64,000 bases of DNA from Capitulum mitella. Lineage: Eukaryota; Arthropoda; Thecostraca; Pollicipedomorpha; Pollicipedidae. This document shows, piece by piece, positions 54,001 to 59,391 of the stretch. The stretch spans positions 28,196,923-28,260,922 of the forward strand of contig CP099847.1 in the NCBI GenBank assembly GCA_030062745.1, written 5' to 3'. The first letter of the stretch is position 1. Each line of letters starts with the position of its first letter. The notes beneath the pieces were generated by a model that searched no databases, was not told the DNA's origin, and saw only the letters and a program-made list of their open reading frames with translations. A program made the translations under genes and the position numbers.

Positions 54001-54992
54001 AACAAAAGGCGCCGTAACACTGCCGCACCGCGAGGGCCTGCCACCGTAGACGTATTCCGAAAACTCGCGTCGTCCCTGAACCAACTTGACGGCTGCCGCA
54101 GGTCGGTCCGAGCCGGACTTGTGTCTCGCTGAAGTTGTTCGTGACTTCCGTAAAGCCGGCGCCCCAGCACAAAGCGTAAAACGGGCGGACGCTTCGAGAG
54201 GGATCTGAGTCCCAGCATAAGGTGGTGGGCTGTCGAACCAGTGCGTATTACGGCACTGGGAAGCCCCTGACTTAAAACGATCGGATCACAGACGAAAGCA
54301 TTAACTGAATGCGCCATCGGAAGTTATTTATCTTGCTCGCTGTATCCTCAGTCAAAAGGTCGGGAGTGCAAAGTCCGATTCAGCTCGTTTCTGTTCCCCC
54401 AGTCAGAATTGTCGATTTCTGTAAATGATCGGAGGGGGAGGACGGGCGGGGAGCCGAGTCGAGGGCCGAGCAATTTTAAATTCTTCCTAAACGTCGGCTT
54501 CTCAACGAGTTTAACTAACTTTATTTTGACCAACGGTAATTTGCAAGTTTCTTTACTACTATTAATGACATAAAAATTGCATTTATCCCCTTACATATAG
54601 GGATATATACAAATAGGAGATAAAAAGATAAATAGATCCATCGCTTTAAACTTTATTCTTTACTTTATGTCTATTTTATCTATTGCAGGCGTTCTTTTCG
54701 TTATTATTACTCATTTCCCTTTAAAACCAGCAGAAAATATGAAAGGGCCCGGCCAACATTTTGGGGCGGGGGCAAATCAGCATTGGGTGGGTCAGGGCTC
54801 TCTCTAAAGAACAGAAATCGATACCCCTACCTCCAGTGGATCCACTCTAACCGCTGACCTGGCGACTGTTCCTCAGCCCTGGAGTCGCGCCGCCTGTCGT
54901 CCGGCCCGCTGGCCCGGCCCAGAACCAGCACCGCCAGCTGGCTGCTGGCCCTGTCTAGCGTCCTGCTGCTGCCGGCGCTGAGCGGGTGCTGA
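16636..54992 (+). CDS. klg: Klingon-like GPI-anchored Ig/FN3 cell-adhesion protein (whole ten-exon model)
   Basis: The coding exons are 16636-16714, 37233-37355, 39613-39813, 41033-41154, 47571-47721, 49126-49223, 49544-49724, 49853-49980, 51172-51388 and 54877-54992. They sum to 1416 bases (471 residues plus stop), and all nine junctions agree in phase with GT/AG borders. Seen in the product: signal peptide 1-26; Ig1 with C62, W74, C117; Ig2 with C160, W172, C206; Ig3 with C249, W261, C302; an FN3 domain at about 320-430; and a C-terminal hydrophobic tail without cytoplasmic residues, typical of a GPI signal. Known of the family: Drosophila Klingon has this domain order and is a homophilic adhesion protein of the neuronal surface, needed for photoreceptor development and memory. 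Sequence resemblance is strongest in Ig1 and in the FN3 stretch VQAKNKHGWNAVSD. Wrapper and lachesin-type proteins are more distant alternatives. The 5' and 3' UTR ends are not defined. Exon 1 is the least certain part. Confidence 0.88.
17703..17760. repeat. (TA)n microsatellite
   Basis: Alternating TA broken by TATG and TACA steps, in klg intron 1 close to the CpG island. Confidence 0.95.
18225..19317 (+). mobile_element. TTAA element family A, copy A10 (old, decayed)
   Basis: A G/C palindrome lies near 18258-18290. An internal block near 18905-18960 matches the family A core (GACATTTTAGGTCATGGCTC). A right-end segment matches at 19170-19260 and ends CGGGAAAGGCTAA. In klg intron 1. Confidence 0.55.
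19318..20182. other. klg intron 1 sequence, nothing recognised
   Basis: Between an old family A copy and the 20-bp minisatellite. No coding or repeat signal found. Confidence 0.5.
20183..20262 (+). repeat. four-unit 20-bp minisatellite
   Basis: Units start at 20183, 20203, 20223 and 20243 with consensus GGCGCAGGATCCCCTGAGGT. Unit 4 is the most changed. It lies 70 bases before the hAT insertion. Confidence 0.85.
20326..20333. repeat. 8-bp target-site duplication, left
   Basis: GGTATTGC immediately before the hAT terminus, identical to the copy at 22588-22595. Confidence 0.85.
20540..21204 (+). mobile_element. TTAA element family C, copy C2 (nested in a hAT element)
   Basis: The right end ...CCAGTGCGCATG followed by TTAA (21201-21204) matches the 10-kb copy in reverse, with the same palindrome and CTCGAGAT motif. 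Its left part holds two copies of a 153-base unit starting TGTGCGCACACGTG at 20601 and 20754. The left boundary is not resolved. Confidence 0.6.
21250..22021 (+). pseudogene. Tc1/mariner-type transposase, frameshifted
   Basis: The frame at 21291-21905 carries the C-terminal half of a Tc1/mariner DDE transposase: GNVDGNMYREKCVGDVLIPY and then LIWPGLASAHYAKKTL, which corresponds to the usual WPDLA-H second-aspartate motif. The Asp is changed to Gly here, so a catalytic residue is lost. At about 21830-21840 the reading moves to another frame, which continues PTEDIWGIIKQRMYQGDW, the conserved PIEdFWg third-acid region, to 22021. The N-terminal DNA-binding part is not clearly recognisable. Dead copy inside the hAT element. 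Confidence 0.75.
22588..22595. repeat. 8-bp target-site duplication, right
   Basis: GGTATTGC immediately after the hAT terminus, identical to the copy at 20326-20333. Confidence 0.85.
22596..23458. other. klg intron 1 sequence, nothing recognised
   Basis: Moderately GC-rich with overlapping short frames on both strands; none recognisable. Confidence 0.5.
23459..24736 (+). mobile_element. TTAA element family B, copy B2 (older)
   Basis: It is collinear with the 2.2-kb copy and ends GGGCGGGTTAA (TTAA 24733-24736). The left boundary is doubled: the words TTAACCAGCGCCTG (about 23459) and ATAACCAGCGCCTG (about 23527) are some 68 bases apart. The true start is therefore one of these. TGACCTCAGGTCA at 24276-24288. 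Confidence 0.72.
24737..25967. other. klg intron 1 sequence, nothing firm
   Basis: A C-run with GATAGGAAAATCCTG near 25410-25432 resembles words at 1.68 and 10.5 kb, perhaps a shared old repeat end. Confidence 0.45.
25968..26350 (-). mobile_element. TTAA element family A, right-end fragment (inverted, old)
   Basis: It begins with a worn terminus CCCTATTAGAG. It then follows the reverse-complement right-end order: aacttcc-like block, ATGCATTTTCACATATCATG, TTCGTTTGGTCCAGGACTGG, CCTCAAGCCTTTTGGACAT. Strongly diverged. It abuts the family B copy starting at 26406. Confidence 0.45.
26406..27626 (-). mobile_element. TTAA element family B, copy B3 (near intact, inverted)
   Basis: TTAA lies at 26406-26409 and 27623-27626. 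In reverse orientation it matches the 2.2-kb copy along its length. Palindrome GGGGGGCAGTTAACTGCCCCCC sits near 26424. Everted hexamers lie at 26544-26556 and 26864-26876. In klg intron 1. Confidence 0.85.
28035..28360 (-). mobile_element. TTAA element family A, left-end fragment (inverted)
   Basis: This is a reverse-complement match to the left 300 bases of family A: CCCCCGTATCCACCCCTTGCA, a block matching ATGTAGTTCACGTCACGGC, then CTTGAGACCTCAG and a worn terminus GGGATAAGAGCTAA. Old and truncated. Confidence 0.55.
28361..30626. other. klg intron 1 sequence, nothing recognised
   Basis: Contains GGCCGGCCGGCCGG at 29330-29344 and G-runs near 30320. No exon or family repeat seen. Confidence 0.5.
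30627..31020 (-). mobile_element. TTAA element family A, right-end fragment (inverted)
   Basis: A reverse-complement match to the right 390 bases of family A, including GCGGAGCCAGGCCACGTTT and the start CTCCTTATTCCTG (worn CCCTATTCCCGG). One frame stays open for 139 codons across it (30502-30921). Lies just upstream of copy A1. Confidence 0.6.
31220..32430 (+). mobile_element. TTAA element family A, copy A1 (near intact)
   Basis: It is flanked by TTAA at 31220-31223 and 32427-32430. The terminal inverted repeat begins CCCTATTCCCGG. The left end has an extra 28-base block that repeats ATTCCCGG before the G-run; the right end lacks it. G-run/C-run palindromes follow at both ends. There is no transposase. 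TTAA duplication and CCC termini are hallmarks of piggyBac-type elements, so this is probably a non-autonomous piggyBac-like element. It carries TGACCTTTGACCT at 31771-31783 and TGACCTTGA at 32072-32080. It lies in klg intron 1. Confidence 0.88.
32963..33037. repeat. (TA)n/(CA)n compound microsatellite
   Basis: Runs of TA, then CACACACACG, then TA again. It directly precedes family C copy C3. Confidence 0.93.
33040..33641 (+). mobile_element. TTAA element family C, copy C3
   Basis: The right end reads GCACAAAAGTGCCCCCTC then CCAGCGCGCATG and TTAA (33638-33641). Two copies of a roughly 135-base unit start at 33049 and 33184 and match the units of the 20.6-kb copy. The left end runs into an AT microsatellite and is not resolved. 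Confidence 0.62.
33895..34094 (-). mobile_element. TTAA element family A, left-end fragment (inverted)
   Basis: The reverse-complement left end of family A is recognisable from CCCCTGTATCCACCCCTC through CATGTAGGTCATGCCATGGC to GAGAGCTCTCGAAATCTGAG. It stops at TTAA 34091-34094. Diverged and truncated. In klg intron 1, next to a family C element. Confidence 0.55.
34095..37232. other. end of klg intron 1, nothing firm
   Basis: GC-rich blocks lie at 34.85-35.4 and 36.6-37.2 kb, the second leading into exon 2. A TATACAA at 36134 and a TTCAGT at 36157-36162 resemble a core promoter, but no start codon with a matching donor follows. Confidence 0.4.
37233..37355 (+). CDS. klg: klg exon 2: mature N-terminus and first half of Ig1
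   Basis: The acceptor is the pyrimidine-rich tract ending TTGCAG at 37232, and the donor is GTGAGT at 37356 (phase 1 in, phase 1 out). It encodes residues 27-68: a Gly/Ala-rich mature N-terminus followed by the Ig A/B strands with the first Ig1 cysteine, C62, in the motif REGGAVSLPCRV. It lies in GC-rich sequence unlike the intron on either side. Confidence 0.85.
37356..39612 (+). other. klg intron 2
   Basis: 2257 bases, GT/AG, AT-richer than the exons. No repeat family copy recognised. Confidence 0.8.
39613..39813 (+). CDS. klg: klg exon 3: second half of Ig1
   Basis: The acceptor is ATTTCAG at 39612, and the donor GTCAGTG at 39814 leaves one base (phase 1). It encodes residues 68-135, including the core tryptophan W74 (VVWMQGKRVLTA), the strand E/F signature GYNLRIDRVTLQDAANFTC and the second cysteine C117. 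N69-H-S and N114-F-T are candidate N-glycosylation sites. This exon gives the clearest match to Klingon. Splicing to exon 4 creates Tyr135 in the usual Ig1-Ig2 linker form VDVLYSPRV. Confidence 0.93.
40060..40448 (-). mobile_element. TTAA element family A, copy A7 (left end only, inverted)
   Basis: This is a reverse-complement match to about the first 390 bases of family A, ending at GGGAATAGCGTTAA (TTAA 40445-40448). The C-run palindrome and CTCGAGAT motif are present. It is truncated internally. In klg intron 3. Confidence 0.7.
41033..41154 (+). CDS. klg: klg exon 4: first half of Ig2
   Basis: The acceptor is CTCCCGCAG at 41032, and the donor GTCAGT at 41155 follows a complete codon (phase 0). 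It encodes residues 135-175 with C160 (VTLECEADGNPTPRVTW) and W172, a textbook I-set Ig beginning. N151-Q-S and N155-V-T are possible glycosylation sites. Confidence 0.93.
41770..41802. repeat. perfect 12-bp hairpin
   Basis: AATCCGACAGCC, a 9-base loop, then GGCTGTCGGATT. In klg intron 4, about 620 bases after exon 4, in otherwise unremarkable sequence. Confidence 0.8.
42483..43705 (+). mobile_element. TTAA element family A, copy A2 (near intact)
   Basis: TTAA lies at 42483-42486 and 43702-43705. It is collinear with the 31-kb copy over its full length, with scattered substitutions and small indels. Right terminus ...CCGGGAATAGGG. DR1-type motif at 43038-43050; TGACCTTGA at 43347-43355. It is in klg intron 4, same orientation as the gene. 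Confidence 0.88.
43706..45258 (+). other. part of klg intron 4 between two family A copies
   Basis: A pyrimidine tract with CCAG at 44372-44387 and short frames follow, but no exon with matching phases is evident. Confidence 0.5.
45259..46482 (+). mobile_element. TTAA element family A, copy A3 (near intact)
   Basis: TTAA lies at 45259-45262 and 46479-46482. This is a second full-length copy in klg intron 4, about 1.55 kb downstream of the previous one and in the same orientation. DR1-type motif at 45814-45826; TGACCTTGA at 46123-46131. Confidence 0.88.
47571..47721 (+). CDS. klg: klg exon 5: second half of Ig2
   Basis: The acceptor is TTTGCCAACAG at 47570, and the donor GTAAGC at 47722 leaves one base. 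It starts in phase 0, matching exon 4, and encodes residues 176-226. The motif REMAGVYECTAENGLG carries C206, the Ig2 closing cysteine. The exon lies in a very GC- and CpG-rich block at 47.3-48.25 kb. Confidence 0.92.
49126..49223 (+). CDS. klg: klg exon 6: first part of Ig3
   Basis: The acceptor CGGGCAG ends at 49125, and the donor GTGAGAG at 49224 follows a complete codon. It encodes residues 226-258. The junction with exon 5 creates Tyr226 in the linker VQYPPEA, the usual Ig2-Ig3 hinge form. C249 lies in QLVCVVFADPP. Confidence 0.9.
49544..49724 (+). CDS. klg: klg exon 7: rest of Ig3
   Basis: The acceptor is TTTGCCGCAG at 49543, and the donor GTAAAC at 49725 leaves one base. It encodes residues 259-319, starting with the Ig3 core W261 (VSWERE). 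It ends with TIQNVRPEDFGTYSCQAKN, which carries C302, the closing cysteine in the conserved DxGxYxC pattern. Confidence 0.95.
49853..49980 (+). CDS. klg: klg exon 8: first half of FN3
   Basis: The acceptor is GCCGGCAG at 49852 after a short 128-base intron, and the donor is GTATGTG at 49981 (phase 0 out). It encodes residues 319-361. YELSWEVESFSPVTEYRVTYR is the B-to-C' portion of a fibronectin III domain, with W342 and Y353/Y357 at the usual places. Confidence 0.92.
51172..51388 (+). CDS. klg: klg exon 9: second half of FN3
   Basis: The acceptor is ACCCTTCGCAG at 51171, and the donor GTATCT at 51389 leaves one base. It encodes residues 362-434. LAGLQPATAYELYVQAKN is the FN3 E-F loop and F strand; Y405 is the signature tyrosine. 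The next residues, KHGWNAVSDMLHF, resemble the same place in Klingon closely. Confidence 0.95.
51606..51695 (+). repeat. (ATT)n then (ATG)n microsatellite
   Basis: TCATTATTATT units pass into about nine GAT/ATG units, in klg intron 9 about 220 bases after exon 9. Confidence 0.93.
51823..53055 (+). mobile_element. TTAA element family A, copy A5 (diverged, full length)
   Basis: It starts at TTAA 51823-51826 and ends CGGGAATAGGG followed by TTCA (decayed TTAA). It keeps the order of family A blocks: G/C palindrome, GAGATCTCGAGAACTA, the GGGTACGCGC core near 52510, TGACCTTG sites, and the GGCCCCGCCCCTG segment near the right end. Substitution is heavy, so it is an older insertion. In klg intron 9. 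Confidence 0.75.
53056..54876 (+). other. end of klg intron 9
   Basis: Unremarkable sequence, AT-rich at 54.54-54.72 kb, then a G-rich patch near 54.75 kb before the exon 10 acceptor. Confidence 0.6.
54877..54992 (+). CDS. klg: klg exon 10: GPI-attachment signal and stop
   Basis: The acceptor is CTGTTCCTCAG at 54876, and the incoming phase matches exon 9 exactly. It encodes residues 434-471 and a TGA at 54990-54992. Small residues suitable as an omega site (S441, S442, G443) are followed by a polar spacer and the hydrophobic tail WLLALSSVLLLPALSGC, with nothing after it. This is the standard GPI-anchor signal and agrees with Klingon being GPI-linked. Confidence 0.85.
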
Positions 54993-56500
54993 TCGTACCT
55001 CTCTGAGGGGCCGCTGGCCAGGACGGCCGCGGTTCTCCACCGGGACCGCGACGCACGGCGGCGTCCTCGGGCCTCCGCCTCGCCGCGTCGTCTTCGACGC
55101 CCGCGGCCGGCACGGCTTGACGACCGACGAACTCCGACGGAGACCTCCGGCTGCCGGCTCACGCTTCCGGGAGGGCCAGCGCCGCGTCACGCGAGGTCTG
55201 GAGGAGATCCTGGCGGCACTGGACGCGCGCTCGTTCCGGGTCCGGGACACGTGGGTGGACGCGTCTCCTGCTGGTGCGCGGAGCCTCGAGGGACCTCCGG
55301 TGCCTCTGACCGCGACGCCGAACGCTGCGCTGGAAGAAAGCGCTGACGATGCTCGGAAGTCCGTGTGACCAGCTGACAGCGACCGCCGTCGCCCGTGGTG
55401 CGTTCAGCAGGTTCGGGCGGTGCAGGAGAGGAACGCTCCAATGGTCGATATCAGTAAACAGGACGACAGAGCACCGGACGATGGCATATCCAGTGTTCAG
55501 GTCACAGCCCGGGCCAGATGCTGGAAACAATGTGATGTGATTCGGACATTTGTACTGGACTGTGAAATGACAAAGATGTGACTGAAGTGGACTGGATTTA
55601 TCGTTAGGTGTACTTTCATATGAATGTGCCTTTGGTGGAGTTGTGTGAAACTCGGATTCCAACGGAACGTTTCATTAGAAATTTGAGATACAAGGAGAAA
55701 AAGATGGACAAATATTTCGGCAGGTAATGTTAAACGGTGGAAATGTTTGTCCGTTGCGTTACATCAATGAGAAATGCCGGTTTCGTTTTTGCACAGGCAT
55801 AAAGATGAATGTGTTCCGGGTGATAGGTGTGGTGTGCGGCATCCTCGACCACGCTATGAATGTACCACTTTGGTGTCCCACCAATACATCAGGCTCGTTC
55901 TCACTGTCAGAGTGTTACGGGGCTCACAGCACGGTTTAAGTCTCGCGGAAATGACCCGGTGATTGAAAGTTATTTCAACGCAGCTGCAGCCATGTAACCG
56001 ACACGCACCGACATTACAGGAACCCCAATAGGAGCAGAAGTGCGGACGTCCGACGCACGCGAGCTCGTGCGGTTGACACAGAGGAGCTTGAGTCTGGAAC
56101 GGAAAGCTGAAGTGCTTGCTTTGATCCGCAGGATGCCAGTCAACAGTGCTCTGCAGAATTGCAGACAACAAAGCAGCGCGCTCACATGCGCGCGGGCCAT
56201 ACACACAGGACGGCAGGTTATCGGCTGTTCAGGGTGAAAGGTAACCAGACGTCCTCCCAGCGGCAGGTGGGGACGGCGGGAGTGGACGGCGGTGGGGACC
56301 TCTGATCAAGGTGCTGAGGCGACGAGCGGTGACGAGGCGTAATCATGAGGCGCGATCGAGCCTGCCGCGTCTGGCGCACGAGCTGTCGTGCCACGGAAAC
56401 CAGACGGGGAGGACGAAACGACCCAGATCCATCAGGAGCCAGGGAGACGGCCGCCATGCGAGTGATGTGAACCAAAATAAAGTCTGCATCACTGGCAGGA
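54993..56500 (+). other. likely klg 3' untranslated region
   Basis: Sequence after the stop codon is free of the repeat families that crowd the rest of the window. It is GC-rich to about 55.4 kb, then of mixed composition, and reaches the AATAAA at 56476. The extent is inferred from that signal only. Confidence 0.35.
56476..56481 (+). terminator. candidate poly(A) signal AATAAA
   Basis: This is the first canonical AATAAA I see downstream of the klg stop, about 1.48 kb after it. T/G-rich sequence follows within 40 bases, as expected for a cleavage region. Unproven. Confidence 0.35.
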
Positions 56501-57491
56501 TTGCTTGATTATGTTCCGTTGCCAGTTTTGAGCTACTGAGCCGAAGTGGTTATTTTGCCCTGAAATTATTTTGTCAGCAAAGTGCCGTTGTCTTTGCCAA
56601 ACAAGCCTTATTATGGTCGATTAGTTCCAATCGAGCTTTCAGTTTCAACATCTGAAGCGGAAAATTCCCGCAAAACAGTCTGCGAGTGAGTGCGGACCTT
56701 ACAGGATCCGACTTCCACAAGCTGATTGCAAGCATTTTTGCTGATGTCCAGTTGCGCGGATGGTCGAAGCATCCCAGACGACGGGATTAATTTCCACGGC
56801 GTTTGCTCGCAAAGCGCCCGTCTTCTCGGGCATCGAACCGGAACATGAGGGCACGGCGCGCCTGCTGGTTTAGCTGGGTCATCTGCCGGGGCCGCTTTGT
56901 GCCGCCGCCTCGAAGGGCGTCCGTTTTCCCGGCCGGAGTGAGCGCCTGAGAGCGGTGGCGGGGCCCTCTGACCGCCAACGACGCGAGGCTGCCGTGCCAC
57001 GACCCATTTCAGTCCGCAACAATGGAGATGATGGATCCGCTTTCCGCCCGACCACAAAGCGTTGCACGAAAGTTGCTCAGAGTCCGATATGCCGATGTTG
57101 ACACGGTCAACTGACCTACGTTGACGACGATGTTCTCCGAACGTGATGTGATTTTCGGTTATAGTAATGCATTTTATTCCTTCGTGGTTCTCAAAATGCA
57201 CTTTACCCTTGGACAGAAAGTGAAATGGCAGAATAGTTTCCATATATTAAGAAACGTAAATGCTTACTCTGTGCATTAAAGCTAAATTATGTGTTTGCAT
57301 TGTGTTTCATGGAGATAAGACGTACACGGTATAACTGGTCATGGTTTGAGATATGTACAGCTCATAGGCGCATATATTGGCATGCATCTGGCATAGGTCC
57401 GAAAAGTCACGACCCATATTGTCAGCATGTCAAGAACCGTTACCATAAACGGACATAATCCAACCACTGCCGGTGCAAAATTTGAGTTCCC
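56501..57491. other. intergenic, no gene recognised
   Basis: A 210-codon minus-strand frame (57243-56611) has no recognisable domain and its middle is GC-driven. Confidence 0.5.
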
Positions 57492-57660
57492 TTAACCCTC
57501 GCCGGTCCAGACTCTGGATCTGGATCTTCGTCTCTCTTGGATCTTCGCCAGGCAAGGGGCTCACGACCCCCCAGATCTCGAAAAGTATAAATCTCATCAG
57601 CAAAAATAAAAAGACTACTGTAAGAAAGCCCCTGGCAAAACTAGAAGAATGCACCTAGGT
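57492..57660 (+). mobile_element. possible TTAA element left end (truncated)
   Basis: TTAACCCTCGCCGG at 57492 is followed after about 60 bases by GGGGCTCACGACCCCCC and AGATCTCGAAAAGT. This is the layout of the left end of family A elements. No right end was found. Confidence 0.35.
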
Positions 57661-57811
57661 TTTCTACAAATAAGGTCAATAAAAATGTCACGAGAGGTCG
57701 TATTATCCTGCTGATATTTGTGGGAGAAAACGTTTACAAACAAAGGCTCTACGTGGTTTAAAAGAGGTTTAACAGTAAAAAGAAGATCCGGTTTTCCTAC
57801 AGGATGGAAAA

Positions 57812-57877
57812 GGGCACTTGGAATTGACCATTTCAAAGAACGAGGGGCACTTGAAATTGACCATTTTAAGGAACGCG
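57812..57877 (+). repeat. two-unit tandem repeat of 33 bp
   Basis: GGGCACTTGGAATTGACCAT starts at 57812 and its near copy at 57845; the second unit differs by a few bases. Confidence 0.8.
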
Positions 57878-58177
57878 GAAAATGGAGACAAGAAGCCGTC
57901 TTTCTGTAACGGCAGCAATCTCTTTTTCCTGATTGTATAAGTATGTGTCTTGCTTAAAATACGCTGTCAATGTATCTGCCACGCATACGAAGTCGGCAAG
58001 TATCACACTCAAGTCAAAAAGGTCAATCCACGTCAAGGTATAGTGATGCCTAGACGTCAGGCGGTTCCGGTGTCTGTCGTATCATCTGCCATATTATCAT
58101 TGACCAGGCACGGTACATCATCAAATTGCATGACATCGGATCATGTAATTTTCTTTTTACGCCATTAAACCGTCGCC

Positions 58178-59391
58178 TTAACCCTATTCCCGGAGGCCTG
58201 GACGGTATGGTCGATTCCCGGCAGGGGGGGCGGATTCGGCTCCCCCTGAGATCTCGAGAACTACTTGTCCGATTTCATCGCAACAAACGGCAATCGATTT
58301 GCCGTGACGTGAACTACATTTTTTTAAAAAGAAATCCTCAAAATTTTGAAATTTGTGGATACAGGGGGCAAAAATGTCAAAATGGGGAGTACTTTTGGAC
58401 TTCTTATAACTCCGTTGTTTATGGACCGATTTCAATGAAACTGGCATGAATCGAGAGATTATGAATAGGGCTTTTACAATAGGTACGCAAATCTGAAATT
58501 TTGATAAAAGTCATGGGCGTTCATAGGGTTTCAAAAATAGGAGGATTAGTTTTTTAACAACTGAATGAACAAAAGAGGCAAACACTCTTTTTTGGCTTCT
58601 GCTAGTCATGTTATACTAAAGAAGTACAAATCGCATTACAATGTTTGTATAATGTTAGCATAGGCGGTGCCAGGGACATGAAAAAGGGGGAACTGTCATG
58701 GTCACAAGTTTCTCAGATCAACTTGTGACCTTTGACCTTAAATGACCTTTAGTGACCTTGGGGTCACTTTGAATGATCTCGTGTGCATTTAATATTATCT
58801 GTAAAAGTTTTCAATCATTTGAATTCACTCTATTTCAAAAATTTCATTTTATGGCTATTGCGATATAGGGTACGCGCACTGACATTTTAGGTCATAGTTC
58901 CGTGACCCGACCTGATATCAAGCTGAAACTTGGTACACAAATAGAAGGCACCCTTCTGCGTCATATATATTCCGGGTTTGACGTTCGAAAAAACGGCGCC
59001 GAAATTATTGCGAAAAAACAAATTTTGACTTTTGACCTTGACCTGACCTTGTAAAATGACCTCAGGTAAACAATATTACATCTGCACATTTCACAACTAT
59101 TTAGCTATACATCCATATAAAGTTTTAAGTTCTATCTTAAAAACTCTGTTTTTGGCAGACATTTCCCTTCGACCCTCAACATGGCCAAAAATGGTATAAG
59201 GTGCCTCCCAAAAACGTTACCTGGCTGCGCCCCTGAGCAAGATAGAATTCTGAAATTTTGTCACGGCACGTAGAAAGAATAGCTAGGAAAATGCAAGAAG
59301 TTTTGTGAAGCCGCGTTAAAAAGCCTGGAATTGGCAAGCAAAATACCCGAGGGGGGGGCGGATTCAGCCCCGCTGCCGGGAATAGGGTTAA
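58178..59391 (+). mobile_element. TTAA element family A, copy A4 (near intact)
   Basis: TTAA lies at 58178-58181 and 59388-59391. It is full-length, in the region downstream of klg. DR1-type motif at 58726-58738; TGACCTTGA at 59033-59041. The right-end C-run is shortened compared with other copies. Confidence 0.88.

Noticed and set aside
55117..55368. 83-codon frame in the proposed klg 3'UTR
   Set aside because: In a different frame from exon 10, in GC-rich sequence, with no homologue recognised; the GPI tail and stop already end the protein sensibly.
56611..57243. 210-codon minus-strand frame downstream of klg
   Set aside because: No recognisable motif and composition-driven in the middle.
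2157..59391. Evenly spaced near-identical repeats as a CRISPR array or phage structure
   Set aside because: Units are 1.2-kb transposons with TTAA flanks in a eukaryotic, intron-bearing context; there is no repeat-spacer pattern.
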